This document shows, in pieces, positions 57,399 to 64,000 of a stretch of DNA of 64,000 nucleotides. The notes under the pieces were generated by a model that was not told where the DNA came from, did not search any database, and saw only the letters and a program-made list of their open reading frames with translations. This stretch comes from Falsochrobactrum shanghaiense (GTDB lineage Bacteria > Pseudomonadota > Alphaproteobacteria > Rhizobiales > Rhizobiaceae). Where the stretch lies: assembly GCF_003149535.1 (NCBI RefSeq), contig NZ_QGDB01000003.1, positions 434,001 to 498,000 of the forward strand. Reading direction: 5' to 3'. The translations under genes and the position numbers were made by a program. How positions within the stretch are numbered: the first letter of the stretch is position 1; every line of letters begins with the position of its first letter.

Positions 57399-57491
57399 CG
57401 CTAATCCAAACCTGCGGTTTCACACCGCATCTTCCAGATGTCAAACTTTCACGCCTGCCCGTGAAGGCAGGCATACACAATTCGCTCAGCC
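57399..57491 (-). other. nuoG-nuoF spacer with hairpins
   Basis: 93 bp with two small hairpins, GCCTGCC-(6)-GGCAGGC (57453-57472) and TGCGGT-TTCAC-ACCGCA (57413-57429). It may be an mRNA processing site. There is no T run. Confidence 0.5.
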
Positions 57492-58799
57492 CTATTCCGC
57501 TGCTTCCAGACGGATATTGCGGCTTTGAACGGCATTGCGTGTATAATCGTCGATACGCTTTTCAATTTCCGGGCGGAAATTGCGGATCAGACCCTGAACC
57601 GGCCATGCCGCCGCATCGCCAAGCGCGCAGATCGTGTGACCTTCAATCTGCTTGGTAACGTCGAACAGCATGTCGATCTCGCGCTTTTGCGCGTTACCCT
57701 TGACCATGCGTTCCATCACGCGCCACATCCAGCCGGTGCCTTCACGGCACGGCGTGCACTGGCCGCAGCTTTCATGCTTGAAGAATGCCGACAGGCGCGC
57801 AATAGCCTTGATGATGTCGGTGGACTTGTCCATGACGATCACGCCGCCAGTGCCGAAAGACGACTTGACGTCACGCATGCCATCAAAATCCATGATGGCA
57901 TCCATCATGTCTTCCGCCTTCACGACCGGGCAGGACGCGCCGCCGGGGATCACCGCCAGAAGATTGTCCCAGCCGCCGCGAATACCGCCAGCGTGCTTCT
58001 CGATCAATTCGCGGAAGGTAATGCCGAGGCTTTCTTCCACGGTGCACGGCGTGTTCACATGTCCGGAAATCTGGAACAGCTTGGTGCCGACATTGTTGGG
58101 ACGACCGATGGACGAAAACCATGCAGCTCCGCGACGCAGGATAGCCGGGGCGACAGCAATCGATTCAACATTGTTAACCGTTGTCGGGCAGCCATAAAGG
58201 CCCATATTGGCCGGGAAAGGCGGCTTGAGACGCGGCTGGCCCTTCTTCCCTTCAAGGCTTTCCAGAAGAGCGGTTTCTTCGCCGCAGATATAAGCGCCCG
58301 CACCATGGGAAAGGAAAACATCCATATCCCAGCCGCATTTGTTGTCCTTGCCCAGAAGCCCGGCATCATAGCACTCATCAATCGCGGCCTGAAGCGCTTC
58401 ACGCTCACGCATGAACTCGCCGCGCAGATAAATGTAAGCCGTATGCGCGCCCATGGCGCAACCGGCGATGACGCAGCCTTCGATCAGCGTATGCGGATCA
58501 TGGCGCAGAATTTCGCGGTCCTTACAGGTGCCCGGCTCGGATTCGTCGGCATTGACGACAAGATAATGCGGACGACCGTCGCTCTGCTTGGGCATGAACG
58601 ACCATTTAAGCCCCGTCGGGAAGCCAGCGCCGCCGCGACCACGCAGGCCGGACGCCTTCATCTCGTCGATGATCCAGTCACGACCCTTATCGATGAAGCC
58701 TCTGGTATTGTCCCAATGGCCGCGCGACATCGCGCCCTTGAGGGATTTATCCTTGAGGCCATAAATATTGGTGAAGATGCGATCTTTATCAGCCAGCAT
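57492..58799 (-). CDS. nuoF: NADH-quinone oxidoreductase subunit F
   Basis: 435 residues. The NADH/FMN site appears as [20 protein letters not shown] and [12 protein letters not shown]. The [4Fe-4S] cluster N3 uses [14 protein letters not shown] and the later cysteine in [11 protein letters not shown]. It is the NADH entry point of complex I. Confidence 0.97.
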   Translation of the reverse strand: MLADKDRIFTNIYGLKDKSLKGAMSRGHWDNTRGFIDKGRDWIIDEMKASGLRGRGGAGFPTGLKWSFMPKQSDGRPHYLVVNADESEPGTCKDREILRHDPHTLIEGCVIAGCAMGAHTAYIYLRGEFMREREALQAAIDECYDAGLLGKDNKCGWDMDVFLSHGAGAYICGEETALLESLEGKKGQPRLKPPFPANMGLYGCPTTVNNVESIAVAPAILRRGAAWFSSIGRPNNVGTKLFQISGHVNTPCTVEESLGITFRELIEKHAGGIRGGWDNLLAVIPGGASCPVVKAEDMMDAIMDFDGMRDVKSSFGTGGVIVMDKSTDIIKAIARLSAFFKHESCGQCTPCREGTGWMWRVMERMVKGNAQKREIDMLFDVTKQIEGHTICALGDAAAWPVQGLIRNFRPEIEKRIDDYTRNAVQSRNIRLEAAE

Positions 58800-58840
58800 G
58801 TCTCACCTGTTTCCGTTCGTGTTTGCCAATATCGAAGTCA

Positions 58841-59974
58841 TCATACCGGCTTCTTTCCGAATATTCTGACATATTCCTCGACGCCGCCCTTAGCCAGGGC
58901 CTCGGCCTGCTTCACCCACTCTTCACGCTCGATGCGACCGCGAAAGCTCAGATAGCCATCGACCCATTCGCGTTCGGCCTGTTTCCAGGAAGCGACCTGC
59001 TTGAAGGTGAAAATACCAAGCTCATGCAAGGTTGTTTCGATTTTTGGGCCAATACCGGAAATCAGCTTGAGGTCGTCAACAGCTTCCGGACGCTCAATAG
59101 CTTCCGGACGATTTGAATCATCAAGCTTGTATTCCTGCTTTGCCTCAACGGAAGCCGCCTTCTCCTTCGCATTCGACACCTTGACGTCCGAAGGCGTCTT
59201 CAGGGCCGGCGCGGTTTCCGGTGCATTGGTTACAGGCTTGCCGGCATTGGAGGGCGCCACTGTTTCGCTTTCGGCTTTTGCCTTGGCTTCAGCTTCCGCC
59301 TTGGCCTTGGCAGCGGCTGCATCCGACGCCTTGCGGGTTTCGAGCCCGATCTTCTTGTAATCGAGATCTTCCGTCAGCGAGGTCAGGCCGTTGATCGGTT
59401 CCGACGTAATACGCTCGACCTGCGGGCCGGGCTTGATCGTGTCGCCCTTGCCTGCCTCGAAAGCATCGATAATTTCTGCAAGACGCTCCGGCGTCAGGTC
59501 TTCATAGGCGTCCTTGAAGATCATGACCATCGGCGCATTGACGCAAGCGCCCTGGCACTCGACCTCTTCCCAGGACAGCGTGCCCTCGGCGTTGAGCTCC
59601 AGCGGATCATGGTTGATCTTGTGACGGCATACATCCATCAACGCTTCGGAGCCGCGCAACATGCATGGCGTGGTGCCGCATACCTGAATATGCGCGCGCG
59701 AGCCGACGGGCTTGAGCTGGAACTGCGTATAGAAGGTCGCAACTTCCAGAACGCGGATCAGCGGCATGTCGAGCATTGCAGCGACATGTTCGATAGCAGC
59801 TTTCGTGACCCAGCCATCCTGCTCCTGCGCACGCATGAGCAGCGGAATGACGGCCGATTGCTGACGGCCTTCGGGGAATTTTGCAATCGTCTTTTGCGCC
59901 CATGCCTGATTTTCCGCGCTGAACGCGAAAGCAGCAGGCTGGATGGCATCATCTGCGAGACGGCGAACGGACAT
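58841..59974 (-). CDS. nuoE: NADH-quinone oxidoreductase subunit E with C-terminal HhH extension
   Basis: 377 residues, about twice the E. coli size. The first 180 residues are the thioredoxin-like [2Fe-2S] subunit, with ligands in VCGTTPCMLRGS and ECQGACVNAP. An Ala/Lys/Glu-rich linker (about 215-240) leads to a C-terminal helix-hairpin-helix module, DLKLISGIGPKIETTLHELGI, ending KQAEALAKGG. Similar modules occur fused to other alphaproteobacterial proteins. The start overlaps the nuoD stop by one base. Confidence 0.95.
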   Translation of the reverse strand: MSVRRLADDAIQPAAFAFSAENQAWAQKTIAKFPEGRQQSAVIPLLMRAQEQDGWVTKAAIEHVAAMLDMPLIRVLEVATFYTQFQLKPVGSRAHIQVCGTTPCMLRGSEALMDVCRHKINHDPLELNAEGTLSWEEVECQGACVNAPMVMIFKDAYEDLTPERLAEIIDAFEAGKGDTIKPGPQVERITSEPINGLTSLTEDLDYKKIGLETRKASDAAAAKAKAEAEAKAKAESETVAPSNAGKPVTNAPETAPALKTPSDVKVSNAKEKAASVEAKQEYKLDDSNRPEAIERPEAVDDLKLISGIGPKIETTLHELGIFTFKQVASWKQAEREWVDGYLSFRGRIEREEWVKQAEALAKGGVEEYVRIFGKKPV

Positions 59975-61164
59975 CAGCGGTCAACCTCACCAAACACAAT
60001 ATCGAGCGAACCAAGGATTGCCGACACGTCGGCCAGCATGTGGCCGCGGCAAATGAAATCCATGGCCTGAAGATGGGCAAAGCCCGGAGCGCGCAGCTTG
60101 CAGCGATAGGGCTTGTTGGAGCCGTCCGAGACAAGGAAGACACCAAATTCACCCTTCGGAGCTTCAACTGCTGCGTAAACTTCACCGGCAGGCACATGAT
60201 AGCCTTCCGTATAAAGCTTGAAGTGATGGATGAGCGCCTCCATCGAGCGCTTCATCTCGCCGCGCTTTGGCGGTACGATCTTGTTATCGGTATGCGAGAC
60301 AGGCCCGACGCGCTCCTTGCCCAGAAGCAGTTCGACGCATTGACGCATGATCCGTGCCGACTGGCGCATTTCTTCCATGCGGATCAGATAGCGATCATAG
60401 CAGTCGCCGTTCTTGCCGACCGGAATATCAAATTCCATCTCATCATAGCACTCATAAGGCTGCGACTTGCGCAGATCCCATGCAGCGCCCGAACCACGGA
60501 CCATAACGCCCGAAAAACCCCAGGCCCATGCATCTTCCAGCGAAACGACACCAATATCGACGTTACGCTGCTTGAAAATACGGTTTGGCGTGACAAGATC
60601 ATCGAGATTCTTCAGCGTGGTGAAAAATGGATCGATCCATTTGCCAATATCTTCCACGAGTTGATCGGGCAGATCCTGATGAACGCCACCGGGACGGAAA
60701 TAAGCTGCGTGCAGGCGCGCACCGCAGGCACGCTCATAAAACACCATCAGCTTTTCACGTTCCTCAAAGCCCCAGAGCGGCGGCGTCAGCGCGCCGACGT
60801 CCATTGCCTGCGTGGTGACATTGAGTAGATGGTTGAGGATACGGCCGATTTCCGAATAGAGCACGCGGATAAGCTGGCCGCGCTTGGGCACCTGAATGCC
60901 CAGCAGACGCTCGACCGCAAGCGCATAGGCATGTTCCTGATTCATCGGCGCCACGTAATCGAGGCGGTCGAGATAAGGCAGGGCCTGAAGATAGGTCTTC
61001 GTCTCCATCAGCTTTTCGGTGCCGCGATGCAGCAGACCGATATGCGGATCGACACGCTCGACGACTTCGCCGTCAAGCTCGAGCACCAGACGCAACACGC
61101 CGTGCGCCGCCGGGTGCTGCGGACCGAAGTTGATATTGAAATTGCGGACCTGAGTCTCAGCCAT
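59974..61164 (-). CDS. nuoD: NADH-quinone oxidoreductase subunit D
   Basis: 396 residues, the 49-kDa subunit type. It starts [25 protein letters not shown], which lines the quinone site. [15 protein letters not shown] and the C-terminal DIVFGEVDR are conserved. It is separate from nuoC, unlike the fused form in enterobacteria. Confidence 0.97.
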   Translation of the reverse strand: MAETQVRNFNINFGPQHPAAHGVLRLVLELDGEVVERVDPHIGLLHRGTEKLMETKTYLQALPYLDRLDYVAPMNQEHAYALAVERLLGIQVPKRGQLIRVLYSEIGRILNHLLNVTTQAMDVGALTPPLWGFEEREKLMVFYERACGARLHAAYFRPGGVHQDLPDQLVEDIGKWIDPFFTTLKNLDDLVTPNRIFKQRNVDIGVVSLEDAWAWGFSGVMVRGSGAAWDLRKSQPYECYDEMEFDIPVGKNGDCYDRYLIRMEEMRQSARIMRQCVELLLGKERVGPVSHTDNKIVPPKRGEMKRSMEALIHHFKLYTEGYHVPAGEVYAAVEAPKGEFGVFLVSDGSNKPYRCKLRAPGFAHLQAMDFICRGHMLADVSAILGSLDIVFGEVDR

Positions 61165-61181
61165 GTTCAGCTTCCCGTCGC

Positions 61182-61790
61182 TCAGTTCGTCTTTGCTTTC
61201 TCATCGCCCGGCAGGACGTAATCCGTCCCTTCCCATGGCGAGAGAAAATCGAAATTGCGGAATTCCTGACGCAGCTCGACCGGCTCGTAGATGACGCGCT
61301 TGAATTCATCGCTGTAGCGGACCTCCACATAACCCGTAAGGGGGAAGTCCTTGCGCAGCGGATAGCCTTCGAAGCCGTAATCCGTCAGAATGCGGCGGAG
61401 GTCCGGATGGCCGGAGAAGAGAATGCCATACATATCGTAGGCTTCCCGCTCATACCATTCCGCGCCGATGTAGACGGAGGTGGCCGAAGGCACCAGAATG
61501 TCTTCATCCGTCTCGATCCTCACCCGAATGCGCAGATTCTGGCGCGGCGACAAAAGCTGATAGACCACATCGAAGCGCTGAGGGCGCTGTGGATAGTCCA
61601 CGCCGGAAATATCAGTCAGATTGACGAACTGGCACTGTACGTCATCGCGCAGAAAAGTCAGAACTTCGACGATGCTTGCGACCGGCACGGTAAGCGTCAA
61701 CTCGCCATAGGCCAGCCGCGCATCTTCGACAGTATCGCCGAGACGTTCCTTTATATAGCTGGAAAGTTCACCGAGAGCTTCTTCGCTCAT
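61182..61790 (-). CDS. nuoC: NADH-quinone oxidoreductase subunit C
   Basis: 202 residues from ATG 61790 (MSEEALGEL), with TAGGAA upstream; 30 open codons lie upstream without a ribosome site. The 30-kDa subunit signature is [38 protein letters not shown], in order. It has no cofactor and scaffolds NuoD. Confidence 0.96.
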   Translation of the reverse strand: MSEEALGELSSYIKERLGDTVEDARLAYGELTLTVPVASIVEVLTFLRDDVQCQFVNLTDISGVDYPQRPQRFDVVYQLLSPRQNLRIRVRIETDEDILVPSATSVYIGAEWYEREAYDMYGILFSGHPDLRRILTDYGFEGYPLRKDFPLTGYVEVRYSDEFKRVIYEPVELRQEFRNFDFLSPWEGTDYVLPGDEKAKTN

Positions 61791-61897
61791 TTTCCTAACT
61801 TCCTCTTTTAGAACCCGCCCTGCCCCTGAAAGATGCAGCCGCGCCCTAACATATTTTTTCTGACGCAAACCGGCTGACAAACAGGCCGGCAGCCGTA

Positions 61898-62479
61898 TCA
61901 GCGTTCGATCGTGCCCGTACGGCGGATTTTTTTCTGCAACAAAAGAATGCCGTAAAGCAGAGCTTCAGCAGTGGGCGGGCAACCGGGGACATATATGTCG
62001 ACCGGAACCACACGGTCACAGCCGCGCACCACCGAGTAAGAATAGTGATAATAGCCACCGCCATTGGCGCAGGACCCCATGGAGATCACATAGCGCGGCT
62101 CGGGCATCTGGTCATAGACCTTGCGCAGCGCCGGGGCCATCTTGTTGGTCAGGGTGCCTGCAACGATCATGACGTCAGACTGACGTGGAGAAGCGCGCGG
62201 CGCGATACCGAAACGCTCGGCATCGTAGCGCGGCATGGAAATATGCATCATTTCAACCGCACAACATGCCAGACCAAAGGTCATCCACATGAGCGAACCG
62301 GTGCGGGCCCATGTGATCAGAGCATCGGCGGAGGTGACGATAAAGCCCTTGTCGGACAACTCACCGTTCAGATCGTTAAAGAACGCATCGTCGGAGCCGA
62401 CAGGCTTGCCCGTACGCGGATCCAGAATGCCTTTTGGCTGCGGAGCCACAAGCGTCGAGTTGGTATTGGTCAATCCCAT
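61898..62479 (-). CDS. nuoB: NADH-quinone oxidoreductase subunit B
   Basis: 193 residues from ATG 62479, with GGGGGCG upstream. The N2 cluster ligands are in [32 protein letters not shown] and [15 protein letters not shown]. It reduces quinone together with NuoD. The start overlaps the end of nuoA by 10 bp. The 107 bp to nuoC is longer than most junctions. Confidence 0.97.
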   Translation of the reverse strand: MGLTNTNSTLVAPQPKGILDPRTGKPVGSDDAFFNDLNGELSDKGFIVTSADALITWARTGSLMWMTFGLACCAVEMMHISMPRYDAERFGIAPRASPRQSDVMIVAGTLTNKMAPALRKVYDQMPEPRYVISMGSCANGGGYYHYSYSVVRGCDRVVPVDIYVPGCPPTAEALLYGILLLQKKIRRTGTIER

Positions 62480-62835
62480 TCCAGCGCCCCCTTCTTCCAC
62501 TCATATATAAAGCCAATGGTCAAGACGCCCAGAAAGACCATCATCGAAAGGAAGCCAAACCAGCCGATTGCACCGAACGAGACGGCCCAAGGGAACAGAA
62601 AGGCGACTTCCAGATCGAATATGATGAAGAGAATCGACACCAGATAAAAACGAATGTCGAATTTCATGCGCGCATCATCGAACGCATTGAAGCCGCATTC
62701 GTAAGCAGAAAGCTTTTCCGGATCCGGCTGTCTATACGCGACAAGAAATGGCGCAACCAGAAGGGCTGCACTGATTACCATCGCGATACCGAGAAAGATA
62801 ATTATCGGCAAATAGGAGTTTAAAAGCTCGTTCAT
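62470..62835 (-). CDS. nuoA: NADH-quinone oxidoreductase subunit A
   Basis: 121 residues, three spans. [44 protein letters not shown] is the family core, in order, with the conserved Cys in the quinone-gating loop. It is the first gene of the operon. ATG 62835 follows AAGGATT. The promoter lies in the following 500 bp; I see no certain hexamers. Confidence 0.97.
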   Translation of the reverse strand: MNELLNSYLPIIIFLGIAMVISAALLVAPFLVAYRQPDPEKLSAYECGFNAFDDARMKFDIRFYLVSILFIIFDLEVAFLFPWAVSFGAIGWFGFLSMMVFLGVLTIGFIYEWKKGALEWD

Positions 62836-63337
62836 AATCCTTATCCGGCTTGAATACGAGGCTGCGTCGCCCTGTCATAAGCTTTTTGAGGCATACGACC
62901 ATGCGACACATTGCATCTGTTGCAACCTCGTCGCCCAAGCAGCTTCAAAAGGCATGCCGTGCGAACTCAGCTTATTTCGTGGGGACGGTTAGCGCAGCAG
63001 CCCCATAAGCGCAAGCCCTCGGCCTGGAACAAATGGGTATAGTGCGGCCAGCCGCCAAGGTTCAGGCCACAAACCAGCCCGCATCCGCCACCTTTATCCC
63101 TCTATAGCACGAAAACATCATAATTTCGTGAGCAATTCGTGAAAAGCACTCTACTTCGGCGCACCGGCGCGAAAGAATCATCTCCCCTTCACATCTGCTC
63201 AAATCACCATCCATGCTCAAATGAGCGCGGCTTCAACGCACCCTGCTCCGATCATATTGAAAGGGCCACGGTCACATCATTGTGAAAGGAAGAGAAAGAC
63301 TGACCTGCCGGATGCAGCATAAGGGGAAGAAATAACC
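62836..63337. other. Intergenic region upstream of nuoA
   Basis: About 500 bp, likely the nuo promoter and leader on the minus strand and a promoter for the small ORFs on the plus strand. A short GCTCAAATGAGC palindrome is at about 63217-63228. I see no gene over 30 codons. Confidence 0.45.
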
Positions 63338-63415
63338 ATGCAGGCTGGTTCTTGCGCCATGGCCTGCCTTCAAAAGCCGATGAAGACGCCTACAATTTCC
63401 ACTTATTTCAGTTGA
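63338..63415 (+). CDS. Possible 25-residue leader or small protein
   Basis: ATG 63338 to TGA 63413-63415, preceded by AAGGGGAAG at seven bases, one of the best ribosome sites here. The product, MQAGSCAMACLQKPMKT..., has two cysteines and no recognised motif. It may be a leader peptide for the following 31-codon ORF. Coding status is unproven. Confidence 0.4.
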   Translation: MQAGSCAMACLQKPMKTPTISTYFS

Positions 63416-63445
63416 AGGCGCAAGTCGGAGCGCGGAGAAATTATA

Positions 63446-63541
63446 TTGAGCACCTATCTGCTTGCAGGCGGCGACCTCGTCATCATTCTGATTGGCGGTT
63501 TTTCTATCGCCTATTTGTCATGGTCGCGGCGCTCGAAATAA
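63446..63541 (+). CDS. 31-residue single-span membrane protein
   Basis: TTG 63446 (GGAG eight bases upstream) to TAA 63539-63541. The product has an N-terminal STYLLAGGD, a hydrophobic helix LVIILIGGFSIAYLS and the basic tail WSRRSK, an ideal N-out/C-in bitopic peptide by the positive-inside rule. It is not recognised as a known small protein. It lies between the nuo promoter and tRNA-Asp. Confidence 0.5.
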   Translation: MSTYLLAGGDLVIILIGGFSIAYLSWSRRSK

Positions 63542-63621
63542 CATCGCGCATGCTGACTCATGGGCAGCGCTATGGTTCCGGCTCGGTGATGTCTGAATGG
63601 GGAGAATATTGTTAAATGAAA

Positions 63622-63698
63622 TGGCGCGAGTGACGGGGCTCGAACCCGCGACCTCCGGCGTGACAGGCCGGCACTCTAACCAACTGAGCTACACCCGC
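63622..63698 (-). tRNA. tRNA-Asp (GTC)
   Basis: 77 nt including an encoded CCA. The acceptor GCGGGTG pairs with CACTCGC (one G-T). The D-arm is GCTCAGTTGGTTAGAGT, the anticodon arm GCCGGCC-TGTCACG-CCGG gives anticodon GTC, and the T-arm is GCGGG-TTCGAGC-CCCGT. All arms fold. Confidence 0.96.
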
Positions 63699-64000
63699 GC
63701 ATTTCATTTACAGCCGCTTGGCTGTGTGGTGACCGGCGTTTCCGTCCGGTGTGAGCGGTCGTTTAAGGGGTTCTCGCACCACTGTCAAGCGAGGGGTTGG
63801 AAGAAAAGATAAAATTTTTGATTTTCGCGCAAAACTACCGGTTTTATTGGGTTTTCTGGCTTGAGAAACTTTTCCACACACCCAGCTGCATCGCCGAATC
63901 CGGGCGGATGACAGAATCATTTTTCAGAAATCGCGGCTATGATTCATGAAATACCTTATTGATGGCCGAAGGCGGTCGGCAGTGAATTTTCATCAGGCGA
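63699..64000. other. Region upstream of tRNA-Asp to window end
   Basis: About 300 bp with inverted repeats near 63712-63727 (AGCCGCTTGGCTGTG) and 63735-63752 (ACCGGCG...CCGGTG). I see no gene; the next gene probably starts beyond the window. Confidence 0.4.

Noticed and set aside
55740-57404. A 554-codon plus-strand frame opposite nuoG
   Set aside because: Antisense shadow of a gene with clear cluster motifs.
1-64000. IS711 or another insertion sequence next to the Bru-RS copies
   Set aside because: Bru-RS copies are known IS targets, but no transposase frame or terminal inverted repeats are present at any of the four copies.
1-64000. CRISPR array, prophage or integrated island near tRNA-Asp
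   Set aside because: No regularly spaced repeats, integrase or direct repeat of the tRNA 3' end were seen within the window.

Overview
The window is a gene-dense stretch of an alphaproteobacterial chromosome, order Hyphomicrobiales (Rhizobiales). The best match is the family Brucellaceae: Brucella, or a close relative of the Ochrobactrum group. The reasons are four copies of the ~105 bp Bru-RS palindromic repeat known from Brucella, a very-long-chain lipid A cluster (acpXL, two fabF-like genes, adh, lpxXL), a periplasmic ExoR, a cobT/cobS pair, and a complete nuoA-N operon followed by birA, rnj, mce and proS. From the sequence alone I cannot decide between classical Brucella and Ochrobactrum. 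There is no prophage, IS element, CRISPR array or plasmid-type region. Everything looks like core chromosome plus small repeats.

Layout. 1-5.6 kb: the 3' end of erpA, a DUF533/TerB-like protein, xthA, exoR, a secreted nuclease, a UDG-family protein and an Lrp/AsnC regulator. 5.7-9.6 kb: divergent cobT and cobS, DUF1289, a retroviral-type aspartic protease and dusA. 9.8-13.6 kb: a HAD phosphatase, phnM with its DUF1045 partner, kdgK, and what looks like the tail of a lost aldose 1-epimerase gene. 13.9-18.8 kb: lipid A long-chain acyl cluster. 18.9-29.4 kb: rpe, purB, a VOC dioxygenase-like protein, a hydrolase, an HpaI-type aldolase, the ATPase zeta subunit, purC-purS-purQ, a GST, a lipoprotein and purL. 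29.5-35.7 kb: bolA and grxD, an MFS drug exporter, an IMPase-family protein, ttcA, rpsD, an extensin-like protein and a secreted hypothetical. 35.8-43.4 kb: DUF3008, dnaE, an unlisted 28-residue membrane protein, lolD, lolC and proS. 43.4-47.7 kb: a probable small RNA, DUF1467, mce, rnj and birA. 47.6-62.8 kb: nuoN back to nuoA on the minus strand. 62.9-64 kb: two tiny ORFs and tRNA-Asp(GTC).

How the genes work together. Four of the purine pathway enzymes (PurB, PurC, PurSQ, PurL) are within 10 kb. PurS, PurQ and the short PurL together form the three-part FGAM synthase. The acpXL cluster builds and transfers the C28 hydroxy fatty acid of lipid A. ErpA, BolA and the CGFS glutaredoxin belong to iron-sulfur handling, and complex I is a major consumer of such clusters. 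RNase J, BirA, Mce and ProS follow nuoN on the same strand.

The most interesting item is a 28-residue single-span membrane protein at 39776-39862, upstream of dnaE. It sits under a perfect GTTC-N7-GTTC (alphaproteobacterial LexA/SOS) box placed between a -35 hexamer and the start codon. This is the arrangement expected of a DNA-damage-induced division inhibitor of the SidA type. Other points worth checking are a strongly structured purL leader, a catalytically dead ketosynthase partner in the lipid A cluster, a palindromic operator inside the bolA promoter, a candidate small RNA at about 43697-43846, and Bru-RS repeats that supply the stop codons of their neighbours.
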